A DNA stretch of 64,000 nt from Silvibacterium acidisoli (lineage in GTDB: Bacteria > Acidobacteriota > Terriglobia > Terriglobales > Acidobacteriaceae): contig CP085323.1 of assembly GCA_022870745.1 (NCBI GenBank), forward strand, positions 3,472,001 through 3,536,000, read 5' to 3'. A model generated the notes under the pieces. It was not told the DNA's origin and did not search any database. It saw only the letters and a program-made list of their open reading frames with translations. The position numbers were made by a program, and so were the translations under genes. Positions 54,134 through 62,703 of the stretch are shown here, piece after piece; within the stretch, counting starts at the first letter, position 1; the number at the start of each line of letters is the position of its first letter.

Positions 54134-55378
54134 TTACTGTCCGTTGCCGGAGGTCGCCTGTACGTGCTCGCCGGCGTGGTTGCCGTGGGTTACGGCAGCA
54201 ACGCAGGTCGGCTGGCCTGCTGACGGGTACGGGTTGTTTTCCGTTCCGGTCAGGATACCCGACTGAGGATTCAGCTGGTAGCCGGTGATCGAGTTATCGA
54301 GGAAGTTCGACGTGTACACATAGCGTCCGAACGCCGGTTCCACGAATACGCAGGTGGGGCCGGTCTTGGTCGGGAAGGTGCTGGTCGAAAGTCCTGTCAG
54401 GGCGCCTGTGGACTTGTTGATCTGGTAGGCACTGATGTCATTTGAGTTGTAGTTGGCAACGTAAACGTAGGTACCGGTCAGGTCGACCGTGACCGCATCC
54501 GGATAAACGTCGGCCTTGAACGGGCCGTTTTGCACCGGCACGATCACGCCAGTGGACTGGATCGCATAGGCAATAACCTGGTTGCTCACCGGGTCGGTGA
54601 CGTACAGGAACAGGCTGGTCGGATCGCTGGCGCTGGCCGTCGGAGCTACGCCCGCTTCAAAGTAAGGCGTGTTCGTGGTCGGATTGTTGATGGCCGTTAC
54701 AGCCCCGCTGCTGCCGATCGAGAACGCCTGAATTTCGCCCTGCTGAACCACCGAGCTGCCGTTGGTGTTGCTGTTCGTGTTCACCACGTAAGCAAACTGG
54801 CCGTTTGCAGTAACGTTTACGCTGGCAGGCTGATATTCGAGAGGCCAGAACTGTGTGGACCCGTTGCTGACAGGGGTTTTCGAAGGAACACCCGACGCAT
54901 CGAGGGGATAGATAACCAGTCCGCCCGGTCCCGGATTCGTGTCAGTCGCTGTGGAGCCTGGCTGGAAGGTATAGACGACAAACAGGAAGGTGCCCGCAGG
55001 ATTTACTGCCATCGCAACCGGCTCTGTACCCAGAGACGGCAGGGTGACGGCCGGATAGAGCTTGCCGTCGGTGCCGATGTTGTAATCCACGATAGTGCTG
55101 TCATCGTGATAGGCCACGTAAAGGTTTGAACCGTTGGGGCTCGTCACTTCCGCCACAGGATTACGACCTGGGAAGGCGTAGGGTGAATCGGGAATCTGGG
55201 TGAGAGCACCGGACTCCTGGTCAACCTTGAAAACACTGATCTGGCCAGGGTTGTTCTTCGAGGCCGTCACGAAAAGATAATCGATGGTGTTGCTTTCCCC
55301 ACATGAGGTAATGCCAAGGCCTACGCCGATGGAGACTGCGGCGGCCAGTATAGCCTGGCCAGTTTTCCTGAACTTCAT
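54134..55378 (-). CDS. Beta-propeller lipoprotein (YVTN/lactonase-like), copy 1
   Basis: The 414-residue protein has a lipoprotein signal with lipobox GITSC near residue 26, then repeated propeller blades: DYLFVTASKNNPGQISVFKV, SNLYVAYHDDSTIVDYNI, TFLFVVYTF, LFLYVTDPVSNQVIAYAI and YVYVANYNSNDISAYQINKS. Such proteins bind ligands or partners on the cell surface; some relatives are lactonases, but no catalytic site can be claimed. It is a paralogue of the next gene upstream on the same strand, with a similar start and signal. Confidence 0.82.
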   Translation of the reverse strand: MKFRKTGQAILAAAVSIGVGLGITSCGESNTIDYLFVTASKNNPGQISVFKVDQESGALTQIPDSPYAFPGRNPVAEVTSPNGSNLYVAYHDDSTIVDYNIGTDGKLYPAVTLPSLGTEPVAMAVNPAGTFLFVVYTFQPGSTATDTNPGPGGLVIYPLDASGVPSKTPVSNGSTQFWPLEYQPASVNVTANGQFAYVVNTNSNTNGSSVVQQGEIQAFSIGSSGAVTAINNPTTNTPYFEAGVAPTASASDPTSLFLYVTDPVSNQVIAYAIQSTGVIVPVQNGPFKADVYPDAVTVDLTGTYVYVANYNSNDISAYQINKSTGALTGLSTSTFPTKTGPTCVFVEPAFGRYVYTSNFLDNSITGYQLNPQSGILTGTENNPYPSAGQPTCVAAVTHGNHAGEHVQATSGNGQ

Positions 55379-55515
55379 GCGCTTCCTTCGTCCTGGGCGA
55401 GAGCACAGGCTGCGGTTTCGGGAGAATAGTTCCCGCTTTGAATTGTAAAATTTCGCATCGCTTTCGGCTATAGGGGAAAGCCTCTGGCGATGCGGCGGAA
55501 CTGGCTTATTATGCG

Positions 55516-55541
55516 ATTCCGCGCCCCGAGAGGCGCGGAAT
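55516..55541 (-). terminator. Terminator-like hairpin after the second propeller gene
   Basis: attccgcgcc and ggcgcggaat are perfect 10-bp arms around ccgaga. It lies just past the 3' end of the minus-strand gene at 55555-56901. The T-run is weak. Confidence 0.6.
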
Positions 55542-55554
55542 GCTCAAACTGGAA

Positions 55555-56901
55555 CTAGTTGACGTGACTGCTTACTGTGCACCAGGTCGGGTTGCCAACC
55601 GTTGCGTAGCTGCTGTTGTTGCGCAGGTCGGTCAGGTTGCCCGAGTTCGGATCGAGACTGCTTCCACGTACTGTACCGGCATTGAAGTTCGCCGTGTAAA
55701 TGTACTGGTTCGTCGGATCTTCCAGTATGCACTGCGGGCCGGAGTCGGTCGGGAAGGGCTGACCGGCTACAGGATTAAGCACACCGTTCGCGGCGATCGT
55801 GAAGGCCGTAATCTCACTGGCCGGGTTTGAGATGCCAGAGTTCGGGCCGGCATTCGCCACGTACAGAAACTGACTCTTACTGTCCGAGATCATCGCAACC
55901 GGATTCGACGCTGTCGAATCGTTGGGGGCGGGGCTGCCGTTGACTGCCTGCAGGAGGCCGCCGGTACCGATAGTGAAGTAGCGGATCTCGTTTTTGGCTG
56001 TGTCGGCGACATAGAGATATTTCGACGCCACATCCGTGGTGATGGTGCTGATCTGTATTGCCCCGGTCGAGAGCTCAGTGTTCTGGGTGGTGGTAAGCTG
56101 GCCGCTGGTCGAGTTGATGGCGTATTCGAATACGGTCTGTTCCGCGCCGGGTGCGAGGCCGGATGTCTCGTTTATCGTAGGTTCGGGACCGTTCTCGGCA
56201 ACGAGCGCATAAGCCGAGGTCACCTTCATGTCGATCGGGTCGCAACCGACAGGGAAGACCGTGAGCGGTGTCTGCTGGTTGTTCGTCAGCAACGAAAGGC
56301 GGCCCGTGGTGGTGTCCACACTGTAGGCAGCAATATCGCCACGGGGGTGCCAAAGGGTCGGATCGCTTGCATCCTTGCATGGATAATCCGTCGTCGGGCC
56401 TGACATATGGACGCCAGTCTCGGTCGAGCCGCTTACCGGCATGTACTTCTCAAGAACGTATAGGAATGCACCGGTCGAGCTGAACTGGATACGGATAGGG
56501 CCAGTGCCGGCTGTCGCGTAGGTCTGTTGGGGAGCCAGGTTGCCATAGCCGCCAATCGAGAAAACCGCGATGTTTGAGCCGCTGTAGCTGGCGGTTTGCG
56601 AGCCATCCGCATTATCTGTCGTGGACTCCGCGCCCGCGTTCAGAACATAAAGAAAGCGTCCGGTGGAGGCGACCAAAGAGCGGATAGGATCCGTTCCGCC
56701 CGAGCCGAAGGGCTGTCCTGGGACGGCGGTCAGGTTACCGGTGTTATTGCGAATATTGAATGCACCAATCTGGTTATACTGGCTGCCGGTCACGTAGATG
56801 TACCCGGCGGTGAAATTGGTGCTGCACGAGGTGATGCAAAACCCTAGACCTAGAGATACAACCAGGGCCAGAAGCATCCGGCCGGAATTCTTAAACTTCA
56901 T
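55555..56901 (-). CDS. Beta-propeller lipoprotein (YVTN/lactonase-like), copy 2
   Basis: The 448-residue paralogue starts MKFKNSGRMLLALVVSLGLG with lipobox CITSC, followed by blades such as GYIYVTGSQYNQIGAFNIRN, RFLYVLNAGAES, KYLYVADTAKNEIRYFTIGT and QFLYVANAGPNSGISNP. A longer insert with several cysteines (YPCKDAS, FPVGCDP) distinguishes it from copy 1. Both genes have GGAAG-type ribosome sites (cgcttccttc on the plus strand). Tandem duplication is the simple reading. Confidence 0.82.
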   Translation of the reverse strand: MKFKNSGRMLLALVVSLGLGFCITSCSTNFTAGYIYVTGSQYNQIGAFNIRNNTGNLTAVPGQPFGSGGTDPIRSLVASTGRFLYVLNAGAESTTDNADGSQTASYSGSNIAVFSIGGYGNLAPQQTYATAGTGPIRIQFSSTGAFLYVLEKYMPVSGSTETGVHMSGPTTDYPCKDASDPTLWHPRGDIAAYSVDTTTGRLSLLTNNQQTPLTVFPVGCDPIDMKVTSAYALVAENGPEPTINETSGLAPGAEQTVFEYAINSTSGQLTTTQNTELSTGAIQISTITTDVASKYLYVADTAKNEIRYFTIGTGGLLQAVNGSPAPNDSTASNPVAMISDSKSQFLYVANAGPNSGISNPASEITAFTIAANGVLNPVAGQPFPTDSGPQCILEDPTNQYIYTANFNAGTVRGSSLDPNSGNLTDLRNNSSYATVGNPTWCTVSSHVN

Positions 56902-57033
56902 GCGCTTCCTTCATCCTGAAACCGGGAGACCGGACAGGCAACTGGATCGGGATAGCTCCCGTTTGCATTGTAAAAGCTGCAGCCGCTTTCTGCCAGAGAA
57001 CAACGTGGTTTAGACGGCAGGCGACGGAAATTC

Positions 57034-57070
57034 GGGGTGCAGGCAGAAAAAGATTTTCTGCCCGCACCCC
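57034..57070. terminator. Hairpin between copy 2 and the M13 peptidase gene
   Basis: ggggtgcaggcagaaaa and ttttctgcccgcacccc are 17-bp arms with one mismatch and a 3-nt loop. It lies just past the 3' end of the minus-strand peptidase gene and probably ends its transcript. Confidence 0.7.
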
Positions 57071-57081
57071 AAATGGGGGCA

Positions 57082-59154
57082 CTACCAGACTACACAAGGA
57101 TTGTTGGGCATCATAGGCTGGCCCTTCTTGCAGCCAAAAGCCTTGCCGAACTCGTCGAAGTTCTGCACGGTTCCGTTGGTGCGGAAACGGCCTGGCGAAT
57201 GGGGATCGACCTTGACCGCCATCCGGGAGTAGGCATCGGTGCGGTTTTCACACCACACCTGGGCAAATGAGATAAAGAACTGCTGCTCAGGGGTATAGCC
57301 GTCCACCTTCTTGGTTTTCGCGTCCCCGCCCTGCTCAGCCAGCACGCTCATCAGTGCGCGATAAGCGATGCGGATGCCGCCGTTGTCGGCTGTATTCTCA
57401 CCGAGCGTCAGCTTGCCGTTCAGCTTCTGGCCTGGAACGGGCTCGAAGCTGCCATACTCATTCACTTCGCAGCCTGTCCGCTGGTCGAATGCCGCGCGGT
57501 CGTTCGGAGTCCACCACTGCTGGACATTGCCATGACCGTCGTACTTGCTGCCCTCATCGTCGAAGCCGTGTGTCATTTCGTGTCCGATGACTACGCCGAT
57601 GCCGCCGAAGTTCACCGCAGCGTCCTTGGTGTCGTCATAAAAGGGAGGCTGCAGGATCCCGGCAGGGAAGTTGATGTCATTGTTGCTGGGGTCGTAGTAG
57701 GCGTTGACGGTCGGCGGAGTCATACCCCATTCCTTCTCGTCCACCGGTTTACCGATCTTGCCCAGTTCCCAGGCAGTCTCAAAGGCATCGGCGCGGCGCA
57801 GGTTGCCGACCAGGTCGTCACGCTTCACTTCGAGCTTCGAGTAATCGCGCCAGTTTTCCGGATAGCCGATCTTGCGGCGGAAGAGCGCCAGTTTGGCCTC
57901 TGCAGCCTTCTTGGTCTCGGGCGTCATCCACGAAAGCTGGGAAATATCTTCGCCAAGGGCTTTGTCGAGGGCGTCGACCAGCTTTTCCATGTCGGCCTTG
58001 TCCTTGGGCGGGAAGTTTTCCTTCACCCAGTCCTGGCCGACTGCCTCACCCAGGTTGGCGTCCGTAAGCGCCGTGCAGCGCTTCCAGCGGGCCGACTGCT
58101 GATCCTGACCCTGTAACGTCTTCTTGAAGAAGCCGAAGTTTAGATCGGCAAAATCCTGGGAAAGCCATGGAGCGGAGCTGTTCAGGGCATGGAAGCGCAG
58201 GTAGCTCTTGATCGTGTCCAGGCTGCTGTTATCGATGACATCGTTCATCGCCTTGAAGAAGTCAGGCGTACCGATATTGAGGGTCTTGATCGCGGGTGCC
58301 GGGATTCCCTGGAGATAAGCAACCCAGTTAAAGTCAGGCGCCAGCTTGCCGAGATCGGTTACCGGAGACATGTGGTAACGCTTGTCCGGATCGCGCAGGT
58401 CGACACGGGCCATCGAGCCCTTCGCCAGCGCGGTTTCAATCTTCAACACGGCATCAGCCTCAGACGCGGCCTTGTCGTCGTTATCGCCAGCAAGCTTAAA
58501 GAGGCTGACGACATATTCCTTGTACTGTGAACGAATCTTTGTCATGCGATCGTCGTCAAGCAGATAGTAATCGCGGTCAGGCAGCGTCAGTCCGCCCTGG
58601 AATGCTTCGGCGATTTCCATCGTCGAGTTCTTCTGGTCAGCCGAGCTGCCGAACTCAAAGAAGCCGTTTGCATTGTCATGGGCATGCAGATCGGCAACCA
58701 GCGCGCCCAGTCCCTTCTTGTCGTTGAGGGCATCGATCTTTGCCAGTACCGGCAGTACCGGCTTGTCGCCAAGGCGATTGGCAAGGTCGGTATCCATGCA
58801 GGCCGCGTAGAAGCTGCCGTACTGCTTCTGCAGCGCGGTCTTCGGATCATTCGCGGCGCGGTCGAGCTCTTCATACAGAAGGTAGCGGTTGCGCTCGTTC
58901 AGTTCATTGAAACGGCCCCAGCGCGATTGGTCCGATGGAATCGGGTTGTTCTTGCGCCAGTTTCCGCAGGCGTAGGCGTAGAAGTCGGTACAGGGATCCG
59001 CTGTTTTATCGATGGAACTGATATCGAAGCTGTGAACGGCCTTCGGCTTGACAGGCGCGTCGCTGGCGCTGTCTGGCTTGGGACTCGCTGCGGGCTGTGC
59101 GAACGCAAGCCCTGCGCTGAGAACTAGAGCACTGGCAAAACGAACAGTTTGCAT
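57082..59154 (-). CDS. Exported M13-family metallopeptidase (neprilysin/PepO-like)
   Basis: From the ATG at 59154 the 690-residue protein has a signal peptide (MQTVRFASALVLSAGLAFAQ), the N-terminal M13 start DPCTDFYAYACGNWRKNNPI, and the zinc site GHEMTHGFDDEG at about 520 with the third ligand in LGENTADNGG. The C-terminal CENRTDAYSR and NPCVVW ending are typical. It would cleave peptides in the periplasm or outside. GAGGT 8 nt upstream supports this start over the open frame to 59220. Confidence 0.95.
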   Translation of the reverse strand: MQTVRFASALVLSAGLAFAQPAASPKPDSASDAPVKPKAVHSFDISSIDKTADPCTDFYAYACGNWRKNNPIPSDQSRWGRFNELNERNRYLLYEELDRAANDPKTALQKQYGSFYAACMDTDLANRLGDKPVLPVLAKIDALNDKKGLGALVADLHAHDNANGFFEFGSSADQKNSTMEIAEAFQGGLTLPDRDYYLLDDDRMTKIRSQYKEYVVSLFKLAGDNDDKAASEADAVLKIETALAKGSMARVDLRDPDKRYHMSPVTDLGKLAPDFNWVAYLQGIPAPAIKTLNIGTPDFFKAMNDVIDNSSLDTIKSYLRFHALNSSAPWLSQDFADLNFGFFKKTLQGQDQQSARWKRCTALTDANLGEAVGQDWVKENFPPKDKADMEKLVDALDKALGEDISQLSWMTPETKKAAEAKLALFRRKIGYPENWRDYSKLEVKRDDLVGNLRRADAFETAWELGKIGKPVDEKEWGMTPPTVNAYYDPSNNDINFPAGILQPPFYDDTKDAAVNFGGIGVVIGHEMTHGFDDEGSKYDGHGNVQQWWTPNDRAAFDQRTGCEVNEYGSFEPVPGQKLNGKLTLGENTADNGGIRIAYRALMSVLAEQGGDAKTKKVDGYTPEQQFFISFAQVWCENRTDAYSRMAVKVDPHSPGRFRTNGTVQNFDEFGKAFGCKKGQPMMPNNPCVVW

Positions 59155-59344
59155 GGAATTTACCTCATTCGGAGTGCCGCCGTCGTGGATAGGCGGTCGC
59201 TTGACGTGTGTTAGGAGCAAGTTATCACGGATGGTCCGTGGAACCGTTGATTACCGCCGGGTTGCAAATCTCTTACGAGCCTTTTACCCTTCTCCTCCGA
59301 AAAGACTTCTCACGAATCTTCGTTCTGAACACTGGAGAATGCTC

Positions 59345-60037
59345 ATGCAGCGGCGAGATTTCGTCAAAGCCATGATGGCCGCCTCGGTTTCCGCGCGCGC
59401 CATGCTTGGTCAACAGCCATCGACCACCCCAGTCGCCCCGTCTACCCTGCCGCCGACTGCGACCACCGCCCCTGGACCGCTTCCCTGGATGCGCGGCCTC
59501 ATGGAAGTTAAGCCATTGCAGGTCAGGCAGATCAGTCCTGACGCGATAGCGGAGACGCAGACGCAGTTTTTCTCGGAGACGCAGATGGGCAGCCTTCGCC
59601 ATCTTTGCAGCGTAATGATGCCTGCTCTCAACGGTCAGCCGGGTGCGAAGGAAGCAGAGACGCCGGAGTTTCTCGACTTTTTGATCAGCGTCTCGCCGGA
59701 AGACCGGCAGCAGTTGTACCGCTCCGGGCTTGACCGGCTTGAGTCAGAGGCGAGGAAGCAGTTCAGCAAGTCCTTCGCGGAAGTAAGCGATGCGCAGGCG
59801 GGCGAAATTCTCAAGCCTTGGCTGCGCACATGGATGAGCGACCATCCGCCGACAGAGCCTTTCGCTGATTTCGTCAACATCGCCAACGGAGATATCCGTA
59901 CGGCAACCATCAACTCCCAGGCGTGGGCCGACGCAACCAAAAAGGCCGGCCATAATACTCCCGATCAAGGCCTCTACTGGTATCCCGTAGATCCGGATCT
60001 GCGGCGCGAAGGCGCCTGCGAACGGAAGAGTTCTTAA
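59345..60037 (+). CDS. Tat-exported gluconate 2-dehydrogenase subunit 3-like protein
   Basis: From the ATG at 59345 the 230-residue protein starts with a twin-arginine signal (MQRRDFVKAMMAASVSARAM), then a Pro/Thr linker and the subunit-3 domain (LRHLCSVMMPALNGQPGAKE; ETPEFLDFLISVSPEDRQQL). Such subunits help export and stabilise the partner flavoprotein. GGAGA at 8 nt supports the start; the frame open to 59048 is not. The GMC oxidoreductase gene follows 52 bp downstream and has no signal of its own. Confidence 0.85.
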   Translation: MQRRDFVKAMMAASVSARAMLGQQPSTTPVAPSTLPPTATTAPGPLPWMRGLMEVKPLQVRQISPDAIAETQTQFFSETQMGSLRHLCSVMMPALNGQPGAKEAETPEFLDFLISVSPEDRQQLYRSGLDRLESEARKQFSKSFAEVSDAQAGEILKPWLRTWMSDHPPTEPFADFVNIANGDIRTATINSQAWADATKKAGHNTPDQGLYWYPVDPDLRREGACERKSS

Positions 60038-60089
60038 TTTGCCGCGAGGCCGGTAACATCACCAACCGATCACTGGATATCTGTTCACC

Positions 60090-61661
60090 ATGGCTGAAGA
60101 AAAAGTAGATGTATTGATTATCGGCTCCGGGCACTCCGGAGGCATGGCCGCGAAGATTCTCACGGAAAAGGGAATCCGCTGCCTGATGCTGAATGCCGGG
60201 CCGATCGCGGACGTACATAAAGATACGGAGCCCCGTGCTGCCTACGAGCTGCCTTTCCGGGGCTTCAAGGATCCGGAAAAGCTGCCGCACGTCTTCCAGG
60301 CGAATGAGTTCAACGTGAACACCTGGGTCGATGAGAAGGAAGTTCCATACACATACGACACAGGCAAGCCCTACAACTGGGTGCGGGTTCGTCTCTTCGG
60401 AGGCCGCTCGCTCTTCTGGTCGCGCCAGTCCTTCCGCATGAGCGACTATGAGTTAAAAGGCAAGTCGCACGACGGCTACGGCGACGACTGGCCGATCTCG
60501 CATGCCGATATCGCTCCCTATTACTCGCGCGTCGAAGCTATCTTTCGTGTGAAGGGGCGTCCTGAAGGACTACCACAGTATCCCGACGGAAACTTCATCG
60601 TGGACGACGCACCGTGGTCCGGCTGTATGCAGCGCTGGGTTGACGCAGGCAAGAAGATTGGCGTGCCAGTAACCAAGCAGCGCAGCTCTGAAGGCGTGGA
60701 CGGCCTTGCCAGCTCTGTGAATCTGCTGCTGCCCGATGCCTTCGCCACTGGCAAGCTCGATGCGATCCCGAATGTCGTCGTTCGTGAGATCCGCGCAGAC
60801 AAGAACACCGGCCTGGCGAACGAGGTCTTCTTCGTCGATCGTCTCTCGGGCCGCGAAATGTCCGTGAAAGCCCGCGTGATCGTGCTTGCAGCCGGAACGC
60901 TCGAAAGCACCCGCCTGCTGCTCAACTCAAAGATCGCAAATTCCAGCGGAGTGCTGGGACATTATCTCTCCGACCAGATCTATGGCGCGGGCATCGTTTG
61001 CTCGGTGCCCGAGGCGCGAGACGGCAAGGCAAAGCCTGGACTGATGGGCGGCAGCGCGCTCATTCCGCGCTTCCGTAACATCAAGACGAGGGAGAAGAAC
61101 TTCCTTCGCGGCTATGCGCTCAACTGCTGGAGCAGCACCGGTCCGATGGATCCCCGTAACTTTGCTGCGTACGGTGCGGAGCTGCAGCAGAAGCTTGACA
61201 GCTACCACGGCAGCGGCTTCGGCGTGGGGCTGATGGGCGAGGTCCTGTCGCGCTACGAGAACAAGGTCAGCATCGACCCAAACACTGTTGATGCGTGGGG
61301 CATTCCCGCTCTTCATATCGACACGAAGTACACCGACAACGAATACAACATGGCCAAAGACGCAGTCGATACGGCGTCGGAGATGGCTCACGACGCGGGT
61401 TTCGAGGTTCTCTCGCAGAATCCCATTCCGAACCCGCCCGGCTACAGCATCCACGAACTCGGCACGGCCCGCATGGGCGACGATGCAAAGACCAGCGTGC
61501 TGAACAAGTGGAATCAGAGCCACGATCTGAAGAACCTGTTCGTCGTCGACGCCAGCTGCTTCGTCAGCGCTGCGTGGCAGAATCCCACGATGACCATCCT
61601 CGCGCTTTCCATGCGCGCCTCAGAACACCTCGCCGAACAGATGCGGCAGGGAAATGTTTAA
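60090..61661 (+). CDS. GMC-family FAD-dependent oxidoreductase
   Basis: The 523-residue protein has an N-terminal FAD motif ([19 protein letters not shown]), [33 protein letters not shown] and a C-terminal GMC end ([32 protein letters not shown]). It oxidises an alcohol group, probably of a sugar, with electrons passed on to the membrane. It lacks a signal peptide and is likely carried out by the Tat-tagged subunit encoded just upstream. The isomerase gene follows after 18 bp. Confidence 0.93.
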   Translation: MAEEKVDVLIIGSGHSGGMAAKILTEKGIRCLMLNAGPIADVHKDTEPRAAYELPFRGFKDPEKLPHVFQANEFNVNTWVDEKEVPYTYDTGKPYNWVRVRLFGGRSLFWSRQSFRMSDYELKGKSHDGYGDDWPISHADIAPYYSRVEAIFRVKGRPEGLPQYPDGNFIVDDAPWSGCMQRWVDAGKKIGVPVTKQRSSEGVDGLASSVNLLLPDAFATGKLDAIPNVVVREIRADKNTGLANEVFFVDRLSGREMSVKARVIVLAAGTLESTRLLLNSKIANSSGVLGHYLSDQIYGAGIVCSVPEARDGKAKPGLMGGSALIPRFRNIKTREKNFLRGYALNCWSSTGPMDPRNFAAYGAELQQKLDSYHGSGFGVGLMGEVLSRYENKVSIDPNTVDAWGIPALHIDTKYTDNEYNMAKDAVDTASEMAHDAGFEVLSQNPIPNPPGYSIHELGTARMGDDAKTSVLNKWNQSHDLKNLFVVDASCFVSAAWQNPTMTILALSMRASEHLAEQMRQGNV

Positions 61662-61679
61662 CCGAACCGAAAGGAACAC

Positions 61680-62570
61680 ATGCTGAACCAGACTCGCAGG
61701 GATTTTCTCAAGACCGGATCTGCCGCCGCGCTGCTCGCTTCCACCTCATTACGCTCCTGGGCACAGACACTGCATCTGCCGCTTGGCATCCAGCTTTACT
61801 CCGTGCGCGACATGCTGCCGAACGACTACGCCGGAACACTCAAGAAGGTGGGCGAGCGCGGATACAAAGAATGCGAATCGGCCGGTTACTACAACCACTC
61901 CGCCTCCGATGTGAAGTCGGCGCTCGATGCCGCTGGCCTGAAGCTGGTGAGCGCGCACTACTCGATGGGAGTGCTGCAGCAAGGCGTGGACGATGCCATC
62001 CAGTTCAGCAAGCAGCTCGGAACCGTGGAGTACATCATCTGCTCATCGCCGATTCCAAAGCCGTCATCCGGGCAGAAGCAGGGCGAACACACCATGACAC
62101 TCGAAGACTGGCAGTGGAACGCCGAGCAGCTGAACAAGTTCGGAGAAAAAGTCCACGCCGCGGGGTTGAAGTTCGGTTATCACAATCACTACACCGAATT
62201 TAAGGAAGTCGGCGGACGCAGCCCCTACGATGAGCTCATGCATATGACTGATCCCGCTAAGGTTCACTTCGAGATGGACTGCGGCTGGGTGGTTGTCGGC
62301 GGAGGAGACCCGGTAGCGCTGCTGAAGAAGTACGCCTCGCGCATCGTCATGCTGCATGTGAAGGACTTCAAGAAGCCCGAGACTCCCGGTGCCCGTCCTG
62401 TTCCGTCGGAACTGGGGCAGGGAACGATCGACTACAAACCGATCTTCCACCAGGCAGCGCTCTCCGGCCACATCAAGCATGTTTTCGTAGAGCAGGAAGC
62501 CTTCGACGTTCCCGCATGGGAATCACTCAAAATAGACGCCGAGTACATGCAGGGCCTCGGAATGAAGTAA
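61680..62570 (+). CDS. Tat-exported sugar isomerase/epimerase-like TIM barrel
   Basis: The 296-residue protein begins with a Tat signal (QTRRDFLKTGSAAALLAS) and then a xylose-isomerase-like TIM barrel: LGIQLYSVRDMLPNDYAGTL, FGYHNHYTEFKE (metal-site His), VHFEMDCGWVVVGGGDPVAL, IVMLHVKDFKK and HVFVEQEAFD. The exact reaction is not known. The context with GMC and subunit-3 genes suggests it acts on an oxidised sugar in the periplasm (inference). AAAGGAA precedes the ATG; a strong terminator follows. Confidence 0.88.
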   Translation: MLNQTRRDFLKTGSAAALLASTSLRSWAQTLHLPLGIQLYSVRDMLPNDYAGTLKKVGERGYKECESAGYYNHSASDVKSALDAAGLKLVSAHYSMGVLQQGVDDAIQFSKQLGTVEYIICSSPIPKPSSGQKQGEHTMTLEDWQWNAEQLNKFGEKVHAAGLKFGYHNHYTEFKEVGGRSPYDELMHMTDPAKVHFEMDCGWVVVGGGDPVALLKKYASRIVMLHVKDFKKPETPGARPVPSELGQGTIDYKPIFHQAALSGHIKHVFVEQEAFDVPAWESLKIDAEYMQGLGMK

Positions 62571-62586
62571 GTCACACCATCGAGTT

Positions 62587-62614
62587 AAAAAGCGCCCAGC
62601 TATGGGCGCTTTTT
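62587..62614 (+). terminator. Intrinsic terminator of the GMC operon
   Basis: aaaaagcgccca and tgggcgcttttt are perfect 12-bp arms with a gcta loop and run into further Ts. It lies 17 bp after the stop codon. Confidence 0.92.
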
Positions 62615-62703
62615 TTACATATTCTTCGGGGACAAGCGCAATATCTTGTGCTAACCTTGCCGGGATTTAACACTCTGGTTCTCTTTTGAAGGTTGCCTGT
62701 TCT

